A DNA stretch of 26,368 nucleotides, from positions 1 to 26,368 of the forward strand of contig JBGQHM010000049.1 of assembly GCA_041497995.1 (NCBI GenBank). Direction: 5' to 3'. A model generated the notes under the pieces. It was not told where the DNA came from. It saw only the letters and a program-made list of their open reading frames with translations, and did no database searches. A program made the translations under genes and the position numbers. This DNA comes from DATKMS01 sp041497995. GTDB taxonomy: Bacteria; Desulfobacterota; Binatia; HRBIN30. Shown here in pieces: positions 7,261 to 14,838 of the stretch (its first letter is position 1; every line of letters starts with the position of its first letter).

Positions 7261-8171
7261 AACCGCTTCGCAGGCTCGCGCTGCTGCTCCTCGCCACCGT
7301 TCTTGGATGCGCTGATGGCGGTCCCGTCGGCACGGGAATCTCGTCGTCGTCAGTGAGTGGGACGCTTGTCGCTGTGGATACGAGCGGAGACGGCAGTGCT
7401 GCCAGCCTCGCCGCGCCGGTTCGAGTGAGTCTGGAAGAGTTACCCGATGTCGCGACCATGACCGATGCCGATGGGAACTTCGATCTCGTCGGCGACTTCT
7501 CCGGATCGCTGACGCTGAAGTTCACCGCTCCGCAGACGGAAGCCACGACACCACTGCTCGTACCAGAGTCCTCCGAGATCGAGCTCGGAGACGTTCGTAT
7601 TCGCCCCGGCATGGTGATCTTCAACAAGCCGCAGGTGCGGCGTTTCTTCGGACAAGTCGCCTTCATCGACTGCTCCACCGGCACGCCAGGGGCGGCGGAT
7701 CTCCTGGTCAACGACCGCAAGACGGCGGCCAACCAGTTCATGATTCGCTTCTCACCCGAGACGGTGCTCGTGTCGGCCGACGGGCAGGACGTGCAGTGCA
7801 GCCAGATCAAAGTCGGCCTGCGCGTCTCCATCGAAGGCGTGATTCAGCGAGACCGCACCATCGGCGCCATCACCGTAGTCGTCACGCCGCCACCCCCAGG
7901 CCACGAGCAGCCCGTCACGCAACTGCGCTTCTCCGGAACGGTAGCGGTCATCAATTGCGGCTCAGGCATGATCCTGCTGATTGACGACGTTGCCGGCCAG
8001 TCGCGTTTACGCCTGTCGGACGCCAGCGGTCTCGTCGATCCGGCGCTCCAGGCGCTGGAATGCGCCGACATACAAGTGGGCGACCGCATGAAGGGCAAGG
8101 GACTGGTCAAGGCACGCCGCCCCGACGTCATCGAGGTGGTCACGGCCGCGATCCAGCCGCCGGCGCCGTAG
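7257..8171 (+). CDS. DUF5666-like repeat lipoprotein (right copy, two repeats)
   Basis: A 304-residue predicted lipoprotein. The signal ends in a good lipobox (TVLG|C18) followed by ADGGPVGTGIS, as in the left copy. A beta-rich N-terminal domain (about 35-125, with DADGNFDLVGDF) precedes two DUF5666-like repeats at about 129-200 and 222-295. The repeats are joined by a Pro-rich hinge (TPPPPGHEQP), and each has the same paired cysteines as the left copy (FIDC with VQC; VINC with LEC). One repeat fewer than the left copy implies repeat gain or loss after duplication. It starts inside the DUF6502 stop and is followed after 53 bases by the propeller gene. The role is unknown; a membrane-anchored partner of the secreted module proteins is possible. 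Confidence 0.85.
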   Translation: MKPLRRLALLLLATVLGCADGGPVGTGISSSSVSGTLVAVDTSGDGSAASLAAPVRVSLEELPDVATMTDADGNFDLVGDFSGSLTLKFTAPQTEATTPLLVPESSEIELGDVRIRPGMVIFNKPQVRRFFGQVAFIDCSTGTPGAADLLVNDRKTAANQFMIRFSPETVLVSADGQDVQCSQIKVGLRVSIEGVIQRDRTIGAITVVVTPPPPGHEQPVTQLRFSGTVAVINCGSGMILLIDDVAGQSRLRLSDASGLVDPALQALECADIQVGDRMKGKGLVKARRPDVIEVVTAAIQPPAP

Positions 8172-8189
8172 CTTCCCAAACTGCGCTTT

Positions 8190-8237
8190 CCGAACGGGCC
8201 CGGATTTGGTCTGTTGTAAGTCCGATGGCCCGTTTGG
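8190..8237 (+). promoter_or_regulatory. Hairpin covering the propeller gene start codon
   Basis: CCGAACGGGCC (8190-8200) pairs fully, with one G-U, with GGCCCGTTTGG (8227-8237). The 3' arm covers the last base of the start codon and the next few codons. The upstream CCCAAAC (8175-8181) can instead pair with GTTTGGG (8232-8238), so two exclusive folds are possible. The start has no clear Shine-Dalgarno sequence. Translational control is conceivable; chance pairing in GC-rich DNA is the alternative. Confidence 0.35.
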
Positions 8238-9568
8238 GATGCAGCGGCTCTGCACCAAGAGTCACCGTTCTCCTCGTTGCCATCGTGGCGTTACAGGTAG
8301 CAACGGCTGCTGCCCAACCTTCGCTTGTCGAGTTCGGCATCCCAACTGCCGGCAGCGGCCCGCGCGGTATCACCGCCGGCCCCGACGGCAACCTCTGGTT
8401 CACCGAAGCCGACGTCAACCGCATCGGGCGCATCACCGCGAGCGGCATCGTGACCGAGTTTCCACTACCGTCGGCGTTGAGTGTCCCCGAAGAGATCGTC
8501 GCTGGGGTAGACGGCGCTCTCTGGTTCACCGAAGCGTTTGGCAACCGCATCGGACGTATCACCCTGGACGGTAGTCTCACCGAGTTCCCGATTCCGACGT
8601 CCGCCAGCTTTCCACTCGGCATCACGGCCGGCGCCGACGGCAACCTGTGGTTCACTGAGGCGTTCGGCAACCGCATCGGGCGCATCACCCCGGACGGAAG
8701 CGTGAGTGAGTTCGGTCTGCTCACCCCAGCGAGTTATCCCTCGAGCATCGCGGCAGGACCCGACGGCAGTCTCTGGTTCACCGAAGCGGACGCCGACCGC
8801 ATCGGACGTGTCACGCTCAGCGGTGTGGTCAGCGAGTACACCATCCCAACCGCGTTCAGCTACCCAACTGACATCATCGCCGGTGCAGACGGCAACCTGT
8901 GGTTCACCGAGTCGGACATCGATCAGATCGGCCGCATCACGCCAGCCGGCAGCATCACCGAATTTCCACTCCCCACAACGCTCAGCACGCCTGAGGGCAT
9001 CACGCTGGGTAGCGACGGCAACCTGTGGTTCACCGAACTCGATGCAGACCAGCTTGGTCGGATCACGCCGAACGGCACGATCACCGAGTTCGCGTTGCTT
9101 GCCGACCAGAGTGCGCCGCAGGACATCGTCGCGGGTCCGGACGGTGCCCTGTGGTTCACCGAGTACGCCGGCAACCGCATCGGAAGGATCGGCCCCATTG
9201 CCACACCGACGGCGACTTCAACACTCACCGCGACGGCCACGTCGACGCAGACGGTATCGCCAACATCGAGTCCAACCCCGACGGTGCCCCCGACTGACAC
9301 CGCCACCGCCACGACCACGGAGACGCCAAGCCCGACGGTCACAGCGACACATACACCCACAGAGACGCCGACGGCACTACCTTGCAATGGCGATTGCGAC
9401 AGCAATCGTGTGGTCACGGTTAACGAGCTCGTCACCGCAATCGACATTGCTTTGGGGAGCGCACCTCTCGCAACGTGCAGCGCCGTCGATGCGAACCGCA
9501 ACGGCTCGGTGACCATCGACGAGGTGATCCGCGCGCTGAATAATGCGCTCAGCGGTTGCCCAACCTGA
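8225..9568 (+). CDS. Secreted seven-bladed Vgb-like beta-propeller with Thr/Pro linker and dockerin-like tail
   Basis: 447 residues. The start at 8225 gives a signal peptide (hydrophobic VTVLLVAIVALQVATAAAQ); the frame extends back to 8060 but that part overlaps the lipoprotein gene. Seven units of the Vgb/streptogramin-lyase type follow (six of 42 residues plus one closing half-unit), each with GxDGxLWFTE and most with RIGRIT. The N-terminal EFGIPT strand can close the last blade. The propeller has no histidine, and characterised Vgb lyases need catalytic His, so lyase activity is unlikely. About 65 Thr/Pro-rich residues lead to a C-terminal pair of EF-hand-like motifs (DCDSNRVVTVNEL and VDANRNGSVTIDE), resembling a type I dockerin. 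It is the last gene of the right module, the position held by the S53 peptidase on the left. It probably binds or scaffolds outside the cell. Confidence 0.88.
   Translation: MARLGCSGSAPRVTVLLVAIVALQVATAAAQPSLVEFGIPTAGSGPRGITAGPDGNLWFTEADVNRIGRITASGIVTEFPLPSALSVPEEIVAGVDGALWFTEAFGNRIGRITLDGSLTEFPIPTSASFPLGITAGADGNLWFTEAFGNRIGRITPDGSVSEFGLLTPASYPSSIAAGPDGSLWFTEADADRIGRVTLSGVVSEYTIPTAFSYPTDIIAGADGNLWFTESDIDQIGRITPAGSITEFPLPTTLSTPEGITLGSDGNLWFTELDADQLGRITPNGTITEFALLADQSAPQDIVAGPDGALWFTEYAGNRIGRIGPIATPTATSTLTATATSTQTVSPTSSPTPTVPPTDTATATTTETPSPTVTATHTPTETPTALPCNGDCDSNRVVTVNELVTAIDIALGSAPLATCSAVDANRNGSVTIDEVIRALNNALSGCPT
8378..9196 (+). repeat. 126-bp tandem coding repeats (propeller blades)
   Basis: Six consecutive 126-base units starting at 8378, 8504, 8630, 8756, 8882 and 9008, plus a half unit from 9134. 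Each encodes a 42-residue blade beginning GxDGxLWFTE. The exact periodicity without indels suggests recent amplification or gene conversion, or strict structural constraint. Confidence 0.9.
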
Positions 9569-12500
9569 ACGAGTGATCCACCAGGTTCAAGCGAACCGCT
9601 CGCGCAGACGCTGCAGCTTCGCTGCTGATTGCTCTCACAGTAGATAAGGGCCAGGGCCGCCCGGAAGGCTGGGACGTGCGGCCTTGCGTCGGCAGTTGCG
9701 CGCATCGCGTCAGCCATCTTTGCGAGCCGCCCTTGCCGATAGCGAATCTCGAACAGCTGCGGGGCCAGTGTTTCCTCCGCCTGTGGTAACTCCATTGAGG
9801 TTCCCAATTCGAAGGCGCTGAGTGCCTGCTGCTTGGCATCGGGCGATCCACGCATCAGCGACCAACAGGCTCGCATGGTACGAGCTGACCAGATGAAGAA
9901 AGGCAGGCGCAGTTCCGCGGCGAGCTGTTCGTATCGGACGAGAGCGCGCGAGGCTCCGATCGCATCACCTGATTCCAGTAAGGGAGCAAAACGGTGAAAG
10001 GCAGCCCGACAGGTTAGCTCCAGACTCCCCATACCAGTGGTCAGCGTTTCCAGCTCCTCGGTCAGGGCCAGCCGCTCCGCCAGCGTGGTCGGGTCGTTGT
10101 TCGTGTACACCCGCGCAAACAGAGCATAGGCCAGTGCGACGCGATCACCGGCGCGCCGCGCGATCTCCAGCGCCTCAGCCGAGATCGCGTAACGCCGCTC
10201 CCGTTGGCTGTACATGAGTTCGACAGCGAGCTGGCCGAGCAGCCGCGCGCGGAGCACGCTGTCATTCGGTCCGAGCGCTGCGGTCGCTTCGCTGTACAGG
10301 GCCACAAGCGTGTCGTCCACCGTGAAGCCCCAAGCCGCTCCTCCCGGAAGACCGCTCCCCAGCGCGGCAATTCCCAACCGATGCGCATCGTCGTGGCGGC
10401 GGGCGATGGCGGCGGCCTCCGTCGTGCTATCGCGGAAGCGCGGGTCGCCTGCGCTGCGCTGCGCATCGCCGAGGGCGAGCAAGAGGTCGCAACGCAATAG
10501 CTCGCCGTCGCGGTCCGTCGGTTTGAGCACGGCCAGCGCCCGCTCGTAGTGGGCAGCCGCCTCCTCGTACGCCAGGCCGGCCAGCGCGCGGTCGCCCGCT
10601 TGCCGAGCGTAGCCGATCACCTTCGCAGCATCGGCCACCTGCGCCGCGGCGAGCCAGTGATGCGCCAGCTCGTCGATGCGCGTGCCGGGCGTCGCACCGG
10701 TCAGCGCCTCGAGCGCTTCGCCAACTCTGCGGTGCAGCCGCGCACGGCGGGCGCTGCTCAGCTCCTCGTACAACGTGGTCCGAATCAGCGCATGGCTGAA
10801 GCTGAAGTGCTCCGGCTCGCCCGGCACCTCGGCAACCAGCGCGGCGGCGGTGGCCTCGTCGAGCGCGTCGAGAATGGCGTCTTCGATTTCGGACTGCGGA
10901 TTTCGGATTGCGGAATTGGCGTAGGGTGCGCTGTGCGCACCATCTTCGTCCGAGCCCGCCCCTGTGGTCCGCACAGCGGACCCTACGATTGCCGTGGTCG
11001 CAGCGACCCGCGTCAGCAGCGGCAGATCGAACTGCCGCCCGATCACCGCGGCCAGGCTCAGCACCTTGTTCGTTGCTTCCGACAGCCGCCCCAGGCGCCG
11101 GCCGATCACGTCCTTCACCCCTTCGGGAATGCCGAGGCCGGCGATGTCGCCCTTGTACGTCCAGCGCTCGCCCTCGCGGAACACGGCGCCCGACTCCGTC
11201 AGGTTGCGCAGAATCTCGGTGATGAAGAACGGGCTGCCCTCGGTCTCGCGCTGCAGCGCGTGGGCCAGCGCGATGCCTTCCTCGGTGAGCTCGTGGCCGG
11301 CGCTGGCCGTCACCAGCGCCACCACCGCCGCGTCGTCGAGGCCGCGCAGCGCCAGGCGCTCGACGCCGGACTCCTTCCGCAGGTCGGCGAGCATGGACGT
11401 CAGGGGATGGGTGCGCGTGAGATCGGTGTCGCGGTAGGTCGCGATGATCAGCAGCCGCAGCGGCGCTGTGGAGCGGATGATGTGCTTCAGTAACAGCAGC
11501 TCGGGGGCGCCGGCCCAGTGCAGGTCATCGAGGACGAGCACGATCGGCGCGTCCTGCGAGGCGGTCGCCAGCAGACCGGTGGCGGCCTCGAACAGCAGGT
11601 AGCGCTCCGTCTCGGCTTCAGCAATTTGCGGTGCTGGAAGGTCCGCAATGCGCGCCCGCAGCTCGGGCACCAGGCGCGCCAGCTCGCCCTGGTGTGCGCG
11701 CGCATGCGTCGCGAGCACGTCGTCCGGGGCGTGCACGACGTAGTGGCGCAAGGCCTCGACGAACGGGCGGTACGGCAAGGTGACATCCTCGTCGCAGAAC
11801 CCGAACAGCACGGTGGCGCCGTCGGCGTGCGCGGACCGCGCCATCTCCGCGGCGAGGCGCGTCTTGCCGATGCCCGGCTCGCCGGCGAGCAGCACCAGCT
11901 GACGCTGGCCGTCTTTCGCGTGCCTCCACGCCTTGGCCAGGACGTCCTGCTCAGCCCTGCGGCCGAAGAGTCCGAGCGCTGGCGTCGCGGCCAGTCGGGG
12001 CGGCAGCGGAACACCCGCGGCGGGCGCGAGCGGTTCCCATTTCACGTCACAGGCGAGAACGGGCTCGGGCAGTCCCTTCAACGTGAGCTCGCCGACAGAG
12101 GTGAACGTGTGGCCTTTGCCCCGCGCCAGCAGGCGCACGACTTCAGAGACGAGAATCTGTCCGGCTGCAGCCGCGGCACACAGGCGGGATGCTTCGACCA
12201 CCGGCGGGCCGTAGAGATCGTTGTCGTCGCGCGTCGCTTCGCCGGAGGAGACACCGACGCGAAGGTGCAAAGGAGGGCAGGCAGAGACGCCTGCCCCACT
12301 ATGAGATTCGGAATCAAGAAAAGAACTGGGAGAAGAAACACTGGTGGCGGCAGGCCTCCGTGCCTGCCTTCCTTGTTGCTCGGTGGCCTGCTGCAGCGCG
12401 ACAGCGCAGGCGACCGCATCGGCGGCGCTGCCGAAGCACAGCATCAACCCGTCGCCAGTCGTCTTCACCTCGATGCCGTTGTGCTTGCTCACGGCAGCGC

Positions 12501-12621
12501 GCCAGGCCACGAACTGCTCTCGCCGCAGCGCTTCGTAAGCGTCATGTCCCAAGCGGCTTGCCAACTCGGTGGAGCCGACCAAGTCGGTGAAGAGGACGGT
12601 AACGGTTTCCGTACGTGCCAT
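8923..12621 (-). CDS. Class III cyclase / AAA ATPase / TPR regulator, degraded 3' end
   Basis: Domains, numbered from the ATG at 12621 (MARTETVTVLF): a class III nucleotidyl cyclase domain at about 1-190 with metal-binding Asp13 (FTDLVGST) and Asp57 (TTGDG); an AAA/NACHT-like ATPase from about 215 with Walker A GEPGIGKT (247-254) and Walker B IVLVLDDLHW (360-369); then a TPR-like helical region from about 600. The earlier ATG at 12639 lies within a palindrome and is less likely. Two palindromic elements are inserted in frame (about residues 84-116 and 544-581). Recognisable protein ends near residue 994 (LALIYCE, about 9637). Beyond it the frame reads the antisense of the propeller gene to 8923, giving over 200 implausible residues. 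In another frame SAAKLQRLRERFA ends at a TGA at 9587-9589, probably the ancestral C-terminus after a deletion and frameshift. It follows transketolase by 26 bases. Either a pseudogene or a chimeric-ended regulator. Confidence 0.8.
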   Translation of the reverse strand: MARTETVTVLFTDLVGSTELASRLGHDAYEALRREQFVAWRAAVSKHNGIEVKTTGDGLMLCFGSAADAVACAVALQQATEQQGRQARRPAATSVSSPSSFLDSESHSGAGVSACPPLHLRVGVSSGEATRDDNDLYGPPVVEASRLCAAAAAGQILVSEVVRLLARGKGHTFTSVGELTLKGLPEPVLACDVKWEPLAPAAGVPLPPRLAATPALGLFGRRAEQDVLAKAWRHAKDGQRQLVLLAGEPGIGKTRLAAEMARSAHADGATVLFGFCDEDVTLPYRPFVEALRHYVVHAPDDVLATHARAHQGELARLVPELRARIADLPAPQIAEAETERYLLFEAATGLLATASQDAPIVLVLDDLHWAGAPELLLLKHIIRSTAPLRLLIIATYRDTDLTRTHPLTSMLADLRKESGVERLALRGLDDAAVVALVTASAGHELTEEGIALAHALQRETEGSPFFITEILRNLTESGAVFREGERWTYKGDIAGLGIPEGVKDVIGRRLGRLSEATNKVLSLAAVIGRQFDLPLLTRVAATTAIVGSAVRTTGAGSDEDGAHSAPYANSAIRNPQSEIEDAILDALDEATAAALVAEVPGEPEHFSFSHALIRTTLYEELSSARRARLHRRVGEALEALTGATPGTRIDELAHHWLAAAQVADAAKVIGYARQAGDRALAGLAYEEAAAHYERALAVLKPTDRDGELLRCDLLLALGDAQRSAGDPRFRDSTTEAAAIARRHDDAHRLGIAALGSGLPGGAAWGFTVDDTLVALYSEATAALGPNDSVLRARLLGQLAVELMYSQRERRYAISAEALEIARRAGDRVALAYALFARVYTNNDPTTLAERLALTEELETLTTGMGSLELTCRAAFHRFAPLLESGDAIGASRALVRYEQLAAELRLPFFIWSARTMRACWSLMRGSPDAKQQALSAFELGTSMELPQAEETLAPQLFEIRYRQGRLAKMADAMRATADARPHVPAFRAALALIYCESNQQRSCSVCASGSLEPGGSLVQVGQPLSALFSARITSSMVTEPLRFASTALHVARGALPKAMSIAVTSSLTVTTRLLSQSPLQGSAVGVSVGVCVAVTVGLGVSVVVAVAVSVGGTVGVGLDVGDTVCVDVAVAVSVEVAVGVAMGPILPMRLPAYSVNHRAPSGPATMSCGALWSASNANSVIVPFGVIRPSWSASSSVNHRLPSLPSVMPSGVLSVVGSGNSVMLPAGVMRPI
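10884..10987. repeat. Small palindromic element inserted in frame in the cyclase/ATPase gene
   Basis: Two imperfect 14-base direct repeats (ATTTCGGACTGCGG and ATTTCGGATTGCGG, 10886-10913) are followed by an inverted repeat of 22 bases (10920-10941 against 10966-10987, two mismatches; CGTAGGGT...GCGCTGTGCG type). It encodes a linker-like stretch including NSAIRNPQSEIE between the ATPase and TPR regions. Such sequences resemble REP/MITE-like elements seen dispersed in high-GC environmental genomes; no transposase is present. Confidence 0.7.
12275..12368. repeat. Paired-hairpin repeat inserted in frame in the cyclase domain
   Basis: Two small hairpins face each other: GGGCAGGC/GCCTGCCC (12275-12282 and 12289-12296, 6-base loop) and GGCAGGC/GCCTGCC (12349-12355 and 12362-12368, 6-base loop). 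The 52 bases between them are notably A-rich on the plus strand. The insert falls between two conserved cyclase segments (ALQQATEQQ and PPLHLRVGVSSGE) and adds about 30 residues without breaking the frame. It looks like a REP-type dispersed element rather than cyclase sequence. Confidence 0.7.
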
Positions 12622-12627
12622 GCAGAG

Positions 12628-12646
12628 GGCGGGTTTCAAACCCGCC
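12628..12646. repeat. Palindrome in the transketolase-cyclase gap
   Basis: GGCGGGTTT and AAACCCGCC are perfect 9-base arms around one base. It fills most of the 26-base gap between the transketolase stop (12648) and the cyclase start (12621). It may be a REP-type repeat or a processing or attenuation hairpin between the two cistrons. There is no U tract. Confidence 0.6.
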
Positions 12647-12647
12647 G

Positions 12648-14663
12648 CTACTTCACCAAGCTGCGCACCGCGCGCGCCACGTTGTCGGCGGTGAAGCCGA
12701 ACTTCTCCATGTTCGTCTCACCCGGTGCGGACGCACCGTAGCGGTCGATGCCGATGGCGATGCCGGCGTCGCCAATCCAGCGGTGCCAGCCGAAGGTCGT
12801 CCCGGCCTCGACGGAGACACGCGCCTTCACCGCGGGCGGCAGCACCGACGCACGGTACTCGGGACTCTGCGCTTCGAATGTTTCCCAGCAGGGCATCGAC
12901 ACCACTCGTGTGCGGACACCGTCCCTGGCGAGCAGCTCACGCGCTGCCATCGCAACCGACACTTCGGAGCCCGTGGCAATGATGATCGCTTGCGGCGCTC
13001 CTCCATCGGCGTCTGCCAGCACGTAGGCACCCTGCGCGACGCCGGACGCCGGTGCGCAGCGGCTCCGGTCGATGACCGGCAGCTTCTGTCGCGTCAGCAC
13101 GAACGCCACCGGCCCATCACGGTGCATCATCGTCCACCGCCAGGCCTCCGCTGCCTCCGCCGCGTCGCCGGGACGCATGACGTGCAACTGCGGCATAGCG
13201 CGCAACGACATCAGGTGCTCGATCGGTTGATGGGTCGGTCCGTCTTCTCCCAACCCGACGGAGTCGTGCGTCCACACGAAGATCACCGGCAGCTCGTTCA
13301 ACGCCGCCAGGCGGACCGCCCCGCGCATATAGTCCGAGAACGTGAAGAACGTCGCCACGAACGGGCGCAGGCCGCCGTGATACACGATGCCGTTGGCGAT
13401 CGCGCCCATCGCGTGCTCGCGCACGCCGAAGTGCAGGTTGCGTCCCGCACCGGTCTGTCCATCGAACGACCCTGCGTCCTTCAGCGACGTGTCTGTCGAG
13501 CCCGACAGGTCGGCATCGCCACCGATCAACCACGGCACGCGCGCAGCGATTGCATTGAGCGCCTTGCCACCGGCCGTCCTCGTCGCCACCGCTTCGCCTG
13601 CCTTCCATGTCGGAAGGTCGGCGTCCCATCCCTTCGGTAACTCACCGCGCAGTCCCTGTCTCCATTCTTCCGCGAGATCCGGGTACGCCTGCGCATAGGC
13701 GTCCAACCGTCCTTGCCACTCCCCTTGAACTCGCTGCCCACGCTCGACAGCGAGTCGGAAGTGGGCCAGCGCGTTGTCGGGAATGTAGAAGAAGCGTTCC
13801 GGATCCCAGCCGAGTGTCTTCTTGGTGAGCGCAACTTCCTCTACACCCAGCGGGCTGCCATGCGCCTGCGATGTCCCTTGCTTGTGCGGCGAACCGTAAC
13901 CGATCGTCGTCTCGATCACGATCATAGATGGACGCGTGGTATCCGCCTCGGCCGCTTTAATCGCCGCATCGATGGCGTCGATGTCGGTGTCGCCCTTGTC
14001 TACCCGCAGCACCTGCCAGCCGTACGCGGCGTAGCGCGTTGCGACATCTTCGGTGGAAAATGCGAGTGAGGTCGGGCCGTCGAGCGAGACGTGGTTGCAG
14101 TCGTAGAGGTAGATCAGCTTCCCAAGCTTGAGGTGCCCGGCAAGCGAGCCGGCTTCGGAGGAGATGCCCTCCATGAAATCGCCGTCCGAGACGATGGCAT
14201 AGGTACGATGATCAACGATGGTGTGGCCCGGGCGGTTAAAGCGATGCGCTAGCATCCGTTCGGCGATTGCCATGCCGACGGCGTTGGCGGTCCCCTGCCC
14301 CAGCGGACCGGTGGTTGCCTCGACGCCGGCCGTCATGCGCATCTCCGGATGCCCTGGCGTGCGGCTCTCCCATTGGCGGAACGTCTTGAGGTCGTCCATG
14401 GTCAGGTCGTACCCGGTGAGGTGCAGCAGAGAGTAGAGCAGCATGCTGCCATGTCCGGCGGAGAGCACGAAGCGGTCGCGGTTCGGCCAGTGCGGATCCT
14501 TCGGGTTGTGGCGCAGGTGCCGCTGCCACAACACGTACGCCATCGGGGCGGCACCGAGCGGTAGCCCGGGATGTCCCGAGTTGGCCTTCTGCACCGCGTC
14601 GATGGCGAGCGTTCGGATGGTGTTGATACTGACTTGCTCGATGCTTGCGTCAGCCGCACTCAT
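12648..14663 (-). CDS. tkt: Transketolase
   Basis: 671 residues, normal for the family. It catalyses thiamine-diphosphate-dependent transfer of two-carbon units between sugar phosphates in the pentose phosphate or Calvin cycle, in the cytoplasm. Recognisable features include His31 in NSGHPGLPLGAAP, GHGSMLLYSLL (70-80), TTGPLGQG (117-124) and the TPP/metal motif SDGDFMEG (159-166) with Asn190. The usual GDG is SDG here, but the metal Asp160 is kept. The pyrimidine-binding domain has FFTFSDYMRGA and the FVWTHDSVGLGEDGPTHQP signature. The start at 14663 is set by AAGGAGAG upstream and by the family N-terminus; the frame extends back to 14876 without homology. It is divergent from the EIIA-led operon and leads into the cyclase gene. 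Confidence 0.97.
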   Translation of the reverse strand: MSAADASIEQVSINTIRTLAIDAVQKANSGHPGLPLGAAPMAYVLWQRHLRHNPKDPHWPNRDRFVLSAGHGSMLLYSLLHLTGYDLTMDDLKTFRQWESRTPGHPEMRMTAGVEATTGPLGQGTANAVGMAIAERMLAHRFNRPGHTIVDHRTYAIVSDGDFMEGISSEAGSLAGHLKLGKLIYLYDCNHVSLDGPTSLAFSTEDVATRYAAYGWQVLRVDKGDTDIDAIDAAIKAAEADTTRPSMIVIETTIGYGSPHKQGTSQAHGSPLGVEEVALTKKTLGWDPERFFYIPDNALAHFRLAVERGQRVQGEWQGRLDAYAQAYPDLAEEWRQGLRGELPKGWDADLPTWKAGEAVATRTAGGKALNAIAARVPWLIGGDADLSGSTDTSLKDAGSFDGQTGAGRNLHFGVREHAMGAIANGIVYHGGLRPFVATFFTFSDYMRGAVRLAALNELPVIFVWTHDSVGLGEDGPTHQPIEHLMSLRAMPQLHVMRPGDAAEAAEAWRWTMMHRDGPVAFVLTRQKLPVIDRSRCAPASGVAQGAYVLADADGGAPQAIIIATGSEVSVAMAARELLARDGVRTRVVSMPCWETFEAQSPEYRASVLPPAVKARVSVEAGTTFGWHRWIGDAGIAIGIDRYGASAPGETNMEKFGFTADNVARAVRSLVK

Positions 14664-14783
14664 GACTCTCTCCTTCCCACTTGCCGCCCTTAGTACCTCA
14701 TTGCTTGAGGCGATGCATGTATCCGCAAACCGTGCTCCGGCGCAACCGACAGCCCGTTTCGCCGGCATCCCTGGACTCACCGG

Positions 14784-14812
14784 TTGAAATGTCCATCGCT
14801 GTCCACTATCAC
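14784..14812 (+). promoter_or_regulatory. Candidate sigma-70 promoter for the HTH-EIIA/Hyf-like operon
   Basis: TTGAAA (14784-14789, 5 of 6 to the -35 consensus) and TATCAC (14807-14812, 4 of 6 to -10) are separated by 17 bases. Transcription would begin near 14819, leaving a leader of about 20 bases before the ATG at 14839. It lies in the 175-base spacer divergent from transketolase. Sequence match only. Confidence 0.5.
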
Positions 14813-14838
14813 CCAGCGCTGACCGATCGACGAGAACA

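Noticed and set aside
8378..9196. Regular repeats that could be taken for a CRISPR or tandem satellite
   Set aside because: The 126-base period encodes propeller blades in one continuous frame, with no unique spacers.
1..9568. Composite transposon explanation for the mirrored modules
   Set aside because: No transposase, integrase or long DNA-level terminal inverted repeats are present. Similarity is clear in the proteins but the paralogues are diverged, pointing to an old duplication.
10549..12741. Long plus-strand frames opposite the cyclase/ATPase gene
   Set aside because: The minus-strand product has clear cyclase, Walker A and Walker B motifs; the plus-strand products have no recognisable domain.
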